From Tricholoma matsutake (Eukaryota > Basidiomycota > Agaricomycetes > Agaricales > Tricholomataceae): DNA of 64,000 nt. A program made the translations under genes and the position numbers. The notes beneath the pieces are model-generated. The model was given only the letters and a program-made list of their open reading frames with translations. It was not told the DNA's origin and did no database searches. Of the stretch, positions 22,663 through 33,732 are shown in pieces. The DNA is taken from NCBI GenBank assembly GCA_026075535.2, contig AP026547.1:7936001-8000000 (forward strand). Direction: 5' to 3'. How positions within the stretch are numbered: position 1 is the stretch's first letter; each line of letters starts with the position of its first letter.

Positions 22663-25659
22663 TTAGAGATCATCATCATCCTCCCATTCACAAGCACCAT
22701 CATCTTCAACCACATTCAAGTCAATGAACTCCCCTTCATCCTCTGGATCTTCCACACTAATTTCATCACCTATTTCCTCTCCCATCTGATGACCAGGCAA
22801 ATGCCACTCCCCTGCTTCCAAAGACAAAATTGCACCAGTAAGGGCAATTTTAAGGTCTCCAACTTTGGCTCTTGCAGATACTTTGTCAAGATTGGGAGCA
22901 CCCACATTCCTAAATGCTCCAAGTTGTTTTCTGAGATCGTTTCCTACCATCTTCTGTATCTGATCCTTGTCCAACTCCAACTGAAGTTCCTCAATTTCCT
23001 TTTTTTGTTGTGCTGCTGCTTCCTTCCATTTATTTGCAGCCTCCTCTCGCTTCTCATTTTTTTCTTGTTGATGTAGAACCATTTCCTTTTGTTTGGCCTG
23101 ATCTTTTCCTTTATATGCATGAGCCTGCCCACAAAGAAACTTGAAATCTCCAGGTTCTGTAAATAATGCATTCATGAAGTTTTGAGTATTATTGCATTCA
23201 AACATTGCAAGTGCATTATAATTTGTCATGGTAAGCTGGGGCTTCATTTGCATTTGAACACAAAAAGCACCAAGTGCACCTTAATTGACATCATTTGTTG
23301 CTGGCATCCATGCAAGTTCCTTCTCTTCTACTGTAGACTGATCAATTAGTCCACCAGGTGCAAACTCAGATGTAAATCGTTTCCATGTCTTCAAAGAAGG
23401 CAGTAAGAAGTCCACAAATATGAGGAAATGTGGAAACTTTTTCATGAACAGCTTCAAAGATTTTGGGTGAATTCCAGTTTTGTCCATTGAGTGCTGCAGT
23501 TGTAAATGAAGGAGATGGCCCAATGAGCAAATGAGGATTACAAATTATCTCTCCTATATGATCTAATACCTTGGCATGGTATGGACCAAGTTCAAGTGCA
23601 TTCTGTCCAGGAGTACAAACTCTTTGCATATATGGATGAGAGATTGATTGAGCATAGAGTAATAAGACAGCAAGCTCAGAAAGGGTAGGAATATCATGAA
23701 TTGCATTCCAGAAGTTCTGCTCCATATGGTTGAACTTCTTTGTGCTTTTTCAAAGTTGGTAATATTTGAGATATGCTGTAAATTGTGAAAGATGGGCTAA
23801 AATAGCACTTGCACCATCACAGTATGATCCAAAATGTGTATTGGATGTATCAGGAAAAGTGAATTCACCCCCAACATTTTCTTGCCACCAGAAGCGAAAT
23901 ATATTGTGATGCCCTTTTTTGTCATCCTTGTGATTGAAAAGTGCACCTGCCAATTGAGTTGCTTTGATTCCTTCATGTGCTGTAGTTTCAAATGCTTGTT
24001 CTTGTGCTGGTGTGATTGTATTACTATCAGATACCATATCAGCAAGAACAGCAGCATTGTCACAGTTTGCAAGTAGAATAGAAGGTGTTTGCTTGTGCTC
24101 CTCCCACCATTTGGACATTGCAATATATCCACCCCAAACACTATTCAAATCCTTGTGGCAACCACAGCCAGCCCAAACAAAGTATGTCAAATGTCGTTTT
24201 TCCTTATCAGACATCATTTCATACATCCTTTCCTAGATCAATAACAAGATCTTCAGACATTCTTGCTAAATGAGCTTGCTGTGTTTCAAGAGGCAAAGCA
24301 TTCCATGCACCAGTTCCACCAGACCTCACAAAATTTTGCATAGAACTTTGGCACAAGTTCTTGATTATCAGAATCAAGAATCTTTTGTTCACCCAATTGC
24401 TGTAAAGCAGCAGACATTTTGAGCTCCTCCAGCATATGAGCATCCTTCTTTTCCTTTGCACAATGATCTGTCATCATTCCAACCAGTTTGGCAAAGATAT
24501 TGACTGTACATAGAAGTGATCCATGTCATTTTCCCAAGGGCAAACAATTATATAAATCAACAACAGAATCAAGCACCAAGTTCCAATCCTTGATTGACTC
24601 TTTGCTAGAGCTATCAAAGGATGGAGTAATGCCCAAAAACCATGTGACATGCTGTTTTTCTCCATCAGATGATTCATAGTCACTAGCCTTCAGATTGATA
24701 TGCCATGAATAATACTGCACATTTCAATGACTAGTACCATCTCCACTTCCTGTTAGTCTTTCAGCTTCAGCCATTTCAAAGCCAAGTTGAATTTGGCTAG
24801 CAACATATCCTTCCATAAGAATACGTGAAACAGTCCGATGGCTAATGGATCCTTTTGTCATAATTCCAGCACTTTTCAAAATGGCTGTAATCACTGTACT
24901 AACATATTCTTTTGAACAGCCAGCTTTGACAAGTAGATGAATAAGATTCTGAGTTTCCTGGGTGTAAACACCATTGTGTAAAAGTGAATGTGTGGATTTT
25001 TCATGAATGGCCTGTTGTCAAGCCTTCTCTCTTGCCTGGATTACAGTCTTCTGTCAAAGTGTAGTAGCATTCTCACAATGCTTTGAAAAATAAGCAGCTT
25101 GAGATCATGATTGTTTGAGATTTTTCTGTGCCAGAGCAAGCTTTCCTTTAGCCTTAGCCAGCTCTATCTGAGACTGATCCATAGTATGGAAAAGTTGATC
25201 CTGTAGATTGGAGTGCTTCTTTTCAAGCTGTGCCAGACTTTCACCACATGAAGTAGTATCATGAATTAGCTGCTTTTGTTCAGCGAGATGCTGTGCATTA
25301 GTCGCCTGAAGGATTTCTATTTTACTTTCAAGAAAATCCTTGTGAGCTGCACCATGCTGACATGCACAATGTTCAACATGGAAACATCAGTAAAGCTCAG
25401 CTGATTGAGATTGTTCTACTTTTAAAACCTCCAAAGCCTTGGAAAGCTCAGCCTCCAATAAAGACACTTGATTAGATAATGCCAGTTTGGATGTCTGCAA
25501 TGTGTCAATAGTGGCCTTTGCCTCTGAAAGCTGTGCTGCAAGTTCAGTGTTTCCACCATCAAGATTGGAAGTGAGATGTTGGGTTGGTAGGTCCATTTGG
25601 GCTGCATTGAATCCAGCTATATTCTTCTTTTGGGAAGCAGTAGCTGCTTTTGGTGGCAT
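22663..25659 (-). pseudogene. Abundant uncharacterised basidiomycete family, possible transposase
   Basis: The minus-strand gene starts near ATG 25659 (MPPKAATASQKKN). It has a coiled-coil N-terminal third, then GSGDGTSH (D codon 24741-24739), MTDHCAKEK (about 24475) and VWAGCGCHKDLNSVWGG (about 24175). Next come HKDDKKGHHNIFRFWW, YAQSISHPYM, then FAPGGLIDQ...LAWMPATNDVN (about 23350), and finally a charged C-terminus ending DDDDL. I recognise this as a very common unknown family in agaricomycetes. Aspartates followed by a C-x-C-H element resemble RNase H-fold transposases such as hAT or KDZ; that is inference. The frame is broken by several stops and shifts (for example stops near 24724, 25025 and 25387), so the copy is dead. 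No terminal repeats were found around it. Confidence 0.6.
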
Positions 25660-26618
25660 GTTGTTGAATAATCTAGATTTGATTATTATTAGTTTTAAGA
25701 GCATGCAAATATAATATTATTTGGGTACCTTTGGTGGGAAATTGCAGAAATATGGTTACAGAAATATATTGGATTGTCTTCTTCACCAGATGGTATTGTA
25801 TAACCACCCATCTTCGATCTGGTCCACAACTGCCCAGACTCAAAAGAGAATGTGTATCTACAAACTTGGATATAATGGTGAAGGTATCTACAGAAATGTA
25901 CTAATTCCAGGTCCACATGGTTGTCTGGAATGGGGCAGTCGTAGGACGTGCACCCCCTTTCTCAACTTGGCACCACCTAAGTGGGTCTGCTTTGTTGAGG
26001 ACTACAAAAGACTGTATGAATATAACACAACTGTTAGGGTAGGGAGAAATGAGTCTGGGTGGTTTGTCCACCATGATATATGAAATGACATGCTTGTACC
26101 ATGCAGTTTTGGCATGTTGCTGCCACATATGACTGTGGGAACACACTACAGTGGTGGGTAACCCTTCTGAGGAATAGAACTCAGCATAGAGTACACGGAT
26201 TGCTTAGGTGTGAGAGAGTGGTCCAAACGGAGTGCTCTATAAGCCTCTGGACACAAAAATTCGAATGTTTTAATTTAAACCATTTAAATCAGCAAATTCT
26301 ACCCCAAAATGAGGTGTTTCATGATGAAGAAGCACTATTTTAGAAAAACAGCCTCTAGAGATGTGAAGAGCACAGAAAATCAGTAAGGGTTGCCTCCAGG
26401 ACCTTAGCTGTATGATCAGTATACAAAGAGTTCTATAGGTTTGAGTTTTCAGCCTATTTGAAGGGGTTTTTTGGCTGGTGTTTGCTGAGATATGTATATT
26501 CAAGAGCTTTTATTGATCATCTAGCATAACAGAACTATTGTACATATATATTAAATGATCTTGAAAGTGACTCCGAGCCAGTGGTGCTTTTGTGCCCACT
26601 TGAAATTGCTTGGGTCAC
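25660..26618. other. No supported gene
   Basis: The 5' flank of the minus-strand family gene and spacer up to the Copia LTR. A plus-strand ORF at 25721-26083 (120 codons) has no recognisable domain and overlaps minus-strand ORFs of similar quality, so I do not call it. Confidence 0.4.
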
Positions 26619-26863
26619 TTGTTGGAGTGTCGAATGATGCGCGCACATCATGTGGCATCACCAAGTGCTTTCAGCGATATGCAGGGATTGCCCACTCCCA
26701 CTTTATGTAGCTGAACTCACTTATATATAGGGTATGTATTTATCCAATCACCTCAGTCACTTATACAGAGACTGAGGTGAGTATTCTAGACATTATGATA
26801 TTATGGACCAATACTTACTGTACTTATAGCTATACTCTTATTATGCTAGGTTGATTTTTTACA
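26619..26863 (+). repeat. Copia 5' LTR (left border tentative)
   Basis: Ends GATTTTTTACA at 26863, the same end as the right LTR. The homologous part starts at about 26702. The first 83 bp (from TGTTGGAGTG) do not resemble the start of the right LTR (TGTTGAGATG). The left LTR may therefore be recombinant or truncated. Confidence 0.55.
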
Positions 26864-26874
26864 GGTTATGGGCC
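26864..26874 (+). promoter_or_regulatory. Copia primer binding site, initiator-tRNA(Met) half-molecule type
   Basis: GGTTATGGGCC directly follows the LTR end. It complements the anticodon region of initiator tRNA-Met (GGGCTCATAACC) with one mismatch. Copia and Ty5 use such an internally cleaved tRNA-iMet primer. Confidence 0.6.
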
Positions 26875-27071
26875 ACTCCCGTTGTTAGAAACAATGGTAG
26901 AAACCTCCTAGCCACTCGATGCTATATGTCATACTGTCTGATCATTTTGATCATCCATTCCATCCTGGATCATGGACTTCACTTTGAGCACATCTGGTCT
27001 TCCAGCAAGCATACCCCTTTGTTACTACATATCTTTTTGCCACTCTATCTGGCAACACTTTACCATCAAAT

Positions 27072-28119
27072 ATGACGATTGAACTGACTACAGCCACGTC
27101 CAAATCCACAATCCCATCTATCTCCCTCATTAAACTGTCTGTTCAGTACTCAGGGGAGAAGTTCAATAAACTAAAGTCCAATTACAAAGAATGGTGCGAA
27201 GAAATTACCATTACTCTTTCTTTAAATGGGCTCTATGAGTACATTGTCAACAACATCATTGAACCATCCTTTAACAAACCCCATGCCCTCGCAAATTACA
27301 AGGACAACTCATGGCTTGCTTATGCTTTTATAGCATCTAGTGTTGCTCCCTCTGAATGGCCATTCCTTGACATGGTAAAAGGACCTAGTGTTAACTGGGA
27401 GACACTCCAAGTGCACCAGAAGAAAGAGGGACTTGTCTGCCAGGTCCAGCTTCTACAACAGGGCCTTTCCATCCAATGCACAAAGGACACCCCTCCCTGA
27501 GACCGCTGATAAGATTTGCACCCTCATTGAATGCACTTTTGCCATGAGGGACATCAAAGCTGATCTTCTTTGTTGTATCGCACTCCTCAATTCTCTCAGC
27601 AAACACTTTCCTCATGTGCATTCCATTATTTCTCACGATATCATGGCCTCCACTGATGCATCGCCATACACTTCCATGAAGATTCATTAGTTCCTGGAGA
27701 ATGAGCAATCCCTTCTTGAGAATGACGTCCGCAATGATTTCCGTCCCTCTGTTGCACTAACTGCTCATACCAAACTGACCACACCATCCAATGGACTCAT
27801 TTGTAGCAACTCTACTTGTGGGAAGCCAGGACACACCATCAAGTACTGCATCAAACCTAGTGGAGGGATGGCAGGGAAGACACTTACTGAGTCGATTGCA
27901 GCTCAGAGAGCAGCTTCTGACCAAAAGAAAAAGCCTAGTCCCATTACTTTGAAGATCCCCATAACCATGAAAGACGTAAATGGCTGTGCCTTCATGGTCA
28001 TGGTCAATCATAACCCCTCCTCACCAGCGACCTCATCCCCTGACTTCACAGGTATAGCATGTGACCCTGCCTCCATCTCTACAATTGATGAAATTGATGG
28101 ACAATCACCTCAAAATTGA
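27072..28119 (+). pseudogene. Copia gag
   Basis: ATG at 27072 gives a gag-type domain (LSVQYSGEKFNKLKSNYKEW). After a frameshift near 27490 and a stop at 27688, it continues to a CCHC-like knuckle, ICSNSTCGKPGHTIKYC, at about 27804-27850. The spacing is CX4CX4HX4C rather than the usual CX2C. It would form the nucleocapsid. Confidence 0.7.
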
Positions 28120-28199
28120 CTGCCACATGACAAACCTGAGATTTGGAAAAAAGAGCCTCAAAATCAAAACCGTAATCAACACATGGAAAGGCACCCTCA

Positions 28200-28485
28200 A
28201 GAACGAGGAAGACCTCCCCAGTAACTGGACAGAGGTAAGCAGGGTTTTAGTGGGTAGGAGCTGGTTGATATGAGAAGGCATGGGTTAAACCACATCATCC
28301 CGTTTAGACTGGTTGAGCCCCACACTTTGTGTGTAAATGCATTTCCTTGCAGTATATACACTCTCTATGCTACTCCGGGGTTTTAACTCCCTGGAACCCC
28401 TAGCGGGCAATGGGACTGTAACATTGTTAGAGTCCCAATGCTTCCCTATCGTGGGAAATGCTCCACCGAAAAAAAAAAAAAATTG
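28200..28485 (+). mobile_element. SINE-like insertion
   Basis: About 285 bp sits between two coding parts of the Copia element and is not protein-like. It contains TTTTAGTGGGTAGGAGC and, about 47 bp later, GGGTTAAACC, which resemble polymerase III A and B boxes of a tRNA. It ends in a run of 14 A residues at about 28472-28485, directly before Copia coding sequence resumes. No clear target duplication was seen and the 5' border is approximate. Confidence 0.4.
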
Positions 28486-28489
28486 AATA

Positions 28490-31400
28490 TGAGGGTTGGC
28501 TTGTGGGTGAGGAGGAGCTGAGGACCACCATTGATTGGGTAAAGCCCACTCCAGTGGACAACAGTGCCTTCACTGTTACACCCTTAAGTCAGACCAAGTG
28601 CACCCATATCTCATCGACTCATTTACCCTTCCTTGTTGACAGCGGCACCACAGTCCACATATCCCCAGACCATTCTGATTTCTTTTCTCTCCACCCGATC
28701 ACTTCTTGATCAATCAAGGGCATGGGAGGATCTTTGATCACTGCAATCAGCATGGGTGATGTCAAACTACACACATCAATCACCTTACATAATGCACTCT
28801 ATGTCCCTGAGTCAACAGTTTGGCTGGTATCTGTCAGTTCCCTTGCCGGAGACTTGAATGCTGTCACACATTTTGACAACTCATCTTGCTGGATAACTAA
28901 TAAATCCACAGGCACGTTGATAGCTTGGGGTTCTATGACCTCCAAGAAACTTTACTCACTCACCCTACACTCTGCATCTGTTGAGCACGTGTTAACAATT
29001 CACAGGTTGCCAAATCTGGAGACCTGGCACCATCGCCTCAGCCACGCCAATTATCAATCCCTGTGGGATATGGCCAAGAAAGGTGCACTCACAGGTATGC
29101 CATTGTCAGCCACTACATGGCCACCCAAATGTGACACCTGTGTTGATGGAAAACAGATGAGAACACCAGTCCCAAAGAAATGTGAGGAGGGTGAGGGACA
29201 TAGGGCAACAAGGCATCTAGAGAAGGTGTGGGTTGATCTATCAGGCCCACATGCAGTCAAGTCCCATGCTGGTCATGAATATGTAATGGACATTGTTGAC
29301 GATTTTACCTCAATTCCATGGTCTATACCCCTCAAACATAAAGATGATTCCTTTCCTGAGCTCAAGGCATGGGAGTTGGCACACAAAAATGAAACTGGCT
29401 TGAAAGTCAGGACATACATTACTGACAATGGAGAGCTGAAGTCCAGCAAAATGCAGACATGGCTTAAATCTTGGGGATCAGACCAATGCTTCACTGCCTC
29501 ACACACATCCACCCACATTGGACATGTCAAACAGATGCATTGAACACTCATGGCAGAGGCATGAACAATGTGGCTGTATGCAGGACTGCCCCATTTCCTT
29601 TGGGACAAATTTTATTTAATGGCTACACATCTGCATTCAAAAACTACAACCCACTCGCTGCAAGGAATCATGCCTTGGGAATTATGGTTTGGTCAAAAGC
29701 CAGACTATTCCTACATGCAGGAAATTGGATGTTGGGCTTTTGTCTTGATACCAAAGAAAGATAACCCAAAGATTTTTGAATGGTCGATTGAGTGTACACT
29801 GATTGGCTATGACCCAAACTCAAAAACGTACAGATGCTATGACAGTACTACATAAAAAACACATGGCTCTTTCCATGTCTGCTTCCTCAAGAGCCATGAT
29901 GGACTGTGGACACATGCACCCACTGCAGAACCCAACCCCATCCAAGGCAGACCCCACCCCTGATGAAACTGCCAACCCCACATTCAACCCCCTGCTTGAT
30001 GCCGATGATGATGATGATTTTATCCCACCATCCAACCCTCCTGTTACTGACCATACTGCGCTGCCTGCCCCCCAACCAGAACCCCCTCACCAATCATCTT
30101 GTGTACTGGTCCCAACTGAAAGAAATCCTGATGGGGGACCATCTTTCACACATACAATGAAGGCAGTACAAGAATCCCAAGATAGTGTGACCCGCATAAA
30201 AGAGGCGCATCAAGAGCAGAGGGCGCATCAAGAGCAGAGGGCAGGTAGACAGACCATTAATGCCTTAGATGAGCCCCTCCCTGATCATGATGTCATTACT
30301 GATCTACAACAGGCCTTCAAAAATCTCAATCTTGGTGATCAGGCACATGAACTTCCAGCTAAGATTTTGGAGATGGACAATTTTGATCTGGAATCACTTC
30401 AATTCGAAGATGAGCCAAAAACATGGGATGAAGCCAAGAACTCTGTGACTGGGATGGGATGCCCAACAAATCAACATCAAAACTGCCTTCCTCTATGGCC
30501 TGCTACCAGATGATGAAGTACAATATATGCAACAACTGGTTGATTTTGAGGAACCTGGAAAAGAGGACTGGGTGTGGCAACTTCAATGTGGACTAGTGTT
30601 GCCATGGCTCGAGCCACATTTTTTGCTATCTTGGGAAATAAATCACTAAAATATTTGATGGGATCTAGCTCCTCAAATATTTTAGTGATTTTATGTAATT
30701 TATTTCCCAAGATAGCAAAAAATGTGGCTCGAGCCATGGCAACACTAATGCAGACTATACAGCATGAAGCAAAGTGGGCCTATCTGAAATCAAATGCTCA
30801 ATCCCCAAATGCTATCCTGGGGATTCACTTGACTGTCCTGTGAGTCTTGTATATATTACCACAAGACTGATTCTGGGACCATAATTACCGCCATTCACGT
30901 CGATGATTATTTGTCCATAGCTGACTCCAAAGATGAGAATGAGAGGTTCAAGAGTCAGATGCAAGAAGTCTGGACTATTTCCAAATTGGGCACCACATGT
31001 TTCCTTATTGGGATCACAGTCACTTGGGATAGAACAGTGCATATGGTAGCACTATCACAGACCACCCTTATTGACAAAGATGTCAATCAATTTGGCCAGA
31101 GAGATGTGCACCCAGTATCCACACCCTATCCTCTGATGAGCAGATCCAGCTTAACAAACTCCCCCATTGTTCCCTAGTCAGTTGTCTACTATATTTGGCA
31201 ATCAGAACCCACCCCGACATCTCCTATGCCATCCAACAACTCTCACAATTCCTCAATTGCTACTCGTTCGAACACTGGAAGGTAGCTATAAGACTGGTAC
31301 AATATCTCAAGGGTACCAGAGACCTTAAGCTATATCTCGGAGGTGACCCTTCTGTTAACCTTCACGCCTTTAGTGACTCTGACTGGGCAAACTGCCTCAA

Positions 31401-31821
31401 CACTCATCATAGTGTTGGGGGTTTTATATGCTCTCTAGGTTCAGGTGCTATCTCCTGGATGGCATGCAAACAGAAGGTCATTGCAACATCCTCATGTGAG
31501 GCTGAATACATTGCTGCATTTGAAACAGCAAAGGAATGTATTTGGATCCATACTCTACTCAACGCTATAGGCTACTCTCAGACTTTACCTACCATAATAT
31601 CTTGCAATAACTCTGCAACAAAGAGCCTCTCTGAAGACCCACTCCTTCACTCATGTGTTAAACATATTGATATCAAATACCATTTCCTCTGAGACTGCAT
31701 ACAGTCCAATGACCTATGGCTCACTTATGTTCATACTCACGAAAATGTTGCTGAAATGTTCACTAAGGCCCTTGAGGTAAAACAGTTCTTATATCTCCAG
31801 GAATATCTCGGCCTTCATTGA
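28490..31821 (+). pseudogene. Copia pol
   Basis: Protease active site FLVDSGTTVHIS (28630), GAG-pre-integrase LETWHHRLSHANYQSLWD, integrase core with WVDLSGP, VDDF and YITDNGE, then a linker with a HQEQRA duplication at 30207-30240. RT starts with QINIKTAFLYG (in a shifted frame at about 30470), passes through MITE2, and has the catalytic HVDDYL near 30900. RNase H has DSDWANC and CEAEYIA, ending EYLGLH at 31821. At least six frame breaks are present. Protein processing, integration and reverse transcription would all come from this polyprotein. Confidence 0.8.
30594..30747. mobile_element. MITE2, hAT-like foldback element
   Basis: A 154-bp palindrome with ends TAGTGTTGCC and GGCAACACTA, flanked by ATGTGGAC (30586-30593) and ATGCAGAC (30748-30755). 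Removing it with one flank restores the Copia RT reading QLQCGLYSMKQSGP across the join, so the borders are firm. Confidence 0.85.
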
Positions 31822-31843
31822 TGCAAATCCATGTGAGGAGGAG

Positions 31844-32194
31844 TGTTGAGATGCTGTTTATCACACTATAAGTGTACATGATCACATCTTTGATGTGTGT
31901 ACTATTTTTAGCATATCCCTTTGATGTGCTGTCTTGTAGATACCTTTGTGTCTCTTGTCCCTTTGACTTTTTATGTAGCTGAACTCACTTATATATAGAG
32001 CATGTAGTTATCTGATCACCTCAGTCACTTATACAGAGACTGAGGTGAGTATTCTAGACATTATGATATTACAGACCAATACTTACTGTACTTATAGCTA
32101 TACTCTGGTTATGCTAGGTACAGTGATTGTATTTATAAAGTTGCTTATACAGAGACTGAGCTATACTCTGATTATGCTAGGTTGATTTTTTACA
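31844..32194 (+). repeat. Copia 3' LTR
   Basis: Begins TGTTGAGATG after the purine-rich GTGAGGAGGAG and ends GATTTTTTACA. It contains an internal partial duplication of about 60 bp: CTTATACAGAGACTGAG and TATACTCTG(G/A)TTATGCTAGG occur twice, at 32029-32120 and 32144-32181. Confidence 0.75.
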
Positions 32195-32277
32195 TTTTCT
32201 TCATTCTCAGCTTCAATTTCTATCTTCAGAATATACTAATTACTCTCTTCTACTGGCCACTTGTCCACTTCTGTCAA

Positions 32278-33702
32278 ATGGAGTTCCAAATTGGTGATTA
32301 TCAGCCCTACCCCACCTCAAATCAAGATCACAGACCGGCTTCCCCACCCCCAGATTTCTCATGTGGAGTGCTCCTACCCTTGCCCAGCCTTGAGCTCATG
32401 GTCAGAGGCCTCGAGTGTACGAGCCCTGTCTCTGCTGCTGCTCACCTCCACAAGGTCATTTCTGAGGATCTCCCCACCCAGGGCATAGTGTTGCTGGCCC
32501 TGAACTATGTCTCACCTTCAGGTTCTGCCCGGGAGTGCTTAGATTACATCAATATTTCCCTTTCTAGATTGCTCCGAGAAAACCCGTGCCCTGATCTCCT
32601 CCAATGTATTTGGAGCATTCTCAATGAAAATGCCCCCAGGATCAAAGCCAACTAAAAAATTGTCAGTGGCATTGACAAAAGCAGGCAGCTTGCCTTCTAT
32701 GCTGACAATAGTTCTTGGCTCGCGCCCCTTGAAGAAAAATTGGACAGAATCTTCCAATTGAAGGGCTTTGTTGTACAGTCTTGCTGGGTCCCAAAGGAAG
32801 GTACTCGTATCACCTACCATTTCACTGACCATTCTGTTATCCACACCTTCCAACATGAATACCCTATTGTAGATGGGGATTCTTACCCACTGACTCTCCC
32901 CCATTACATCCAACCCAAACATGGCCTCAAAATTGCAGTGACAAATGTTGGTGATATCCTGCAAGCCCATTACATTATCGACAATTACCTCAAGCAGAAA
33001 TATGGCACTGGCACCACTGATGACCTGGTCGTCTGCACCAGTCACCTTGAGTTCGAGGATACTGTCTACTGTGTAATCATCAGCATGCTGAACATCACTG
33101 CTTGCTTCCTCACTGACCCCTTTGAAGTCTTCAGCAACATGGACCTGCCCTCCTCCCCTGGCAAGCCTGCCTACCTTTATAACCTCAACTCAAGGGGGTT
33201 CCCTCCTCCTTCTTTTGCCAATTGCCCCATCATCACCACCCAGGAATCACCCTTTGTCTGCTCACAGCTCGATTCCCTTTGGACATCCATGGATGGCATC
33301 TCACAAATGGTCCACAAGCTTATCCTCGACCATCAGGACTTCGTCAAACAACTGTCTGATGCACAAGCTTCCTTTACTGACACCATTGCTAGTGTCTTTG
33401 CAATTATGACAGTTAACACTCAACTCACCCTAGCTCAGTCCAAGTGCAACAACCTCACATCCTCCCTCTCGACTGCCAACCTCCTGTGCATAATGGCCAC
33501 CGACGACAATGCCCAGGCAGCTGTTACAGAACAGGTGGTAGACCTCCAACAGCAACTGGGGGCATCAACAGAAAATGTAGCCTGACTCCAACAAGATATG
33601 ACTAGCCTCTGCGTTAGCTTCATGCCACACCTAGCTGCTCCACCCACAACAATGACTGCTTCTCTTGCCCCTCCATCATGTGTTCCCACCAAAAGGGCCT
33701 GA
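32278..33702 (+). pseudogene. LINE-2 ORF1
   Basis: One frame from ATG 32278 with stops at 32653 (TAA) and 33583 (TGA), then TGA at 33700; in the latter two, Arg fits the context (VA-LQQ and KRA-LDN). The N-terminal region is proline-rich and the middle is a compact globular stretch (LEEKLDRIFQLKGF, LKIAVTNVGDIL). The C-terminal coiled coil is rich in Q and D (VTEQVVDLQQQLG). ORF1 proteins of LINEs bind RNA. The frame continues into the endonuclease region at 33733. Confidence 0.55.
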
Positions 33703-33732
33703 CTGGACAACCAACCGGCAAGTGACCAACTG

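Larger units (their letters stand above)
26619..32194 (+). mobile_element. Copia retrotransposon
   Basis: LTR, gag, then protease-integrase-RT-RNase H in Copia order, then LTR. The LTRs share their 3' parts (from TTATGTAGCTGAACTCAC on) but not their 5' parts. Two later insertions, a SINE-like unit at about 28200-28485 and MITE2 at 30594-30747, plus many stops make it inactive. No target duplication was found, so the left border is tentative. Confidence 0.8.

Noticed and set aside
25721..26083. 120-codon plus-strand ORF
   Set aside because: No recognisable domain, overlapped by equal-quality ORFs on the other strand, and no splice signals that extend it.
26500..26618. Target duplication for the Copia element
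   Set aside because: No 5-bp match was found between the flank before 26619 and the flank after 32194.
28200..28300. 5S rRNA gene
   Set aside because: GTAAGCAGGGTTTTAGTGG looked like a 5S internal control region, but the rest does not fold or align as 5S; a tRNA-like SINE fits slightly better.
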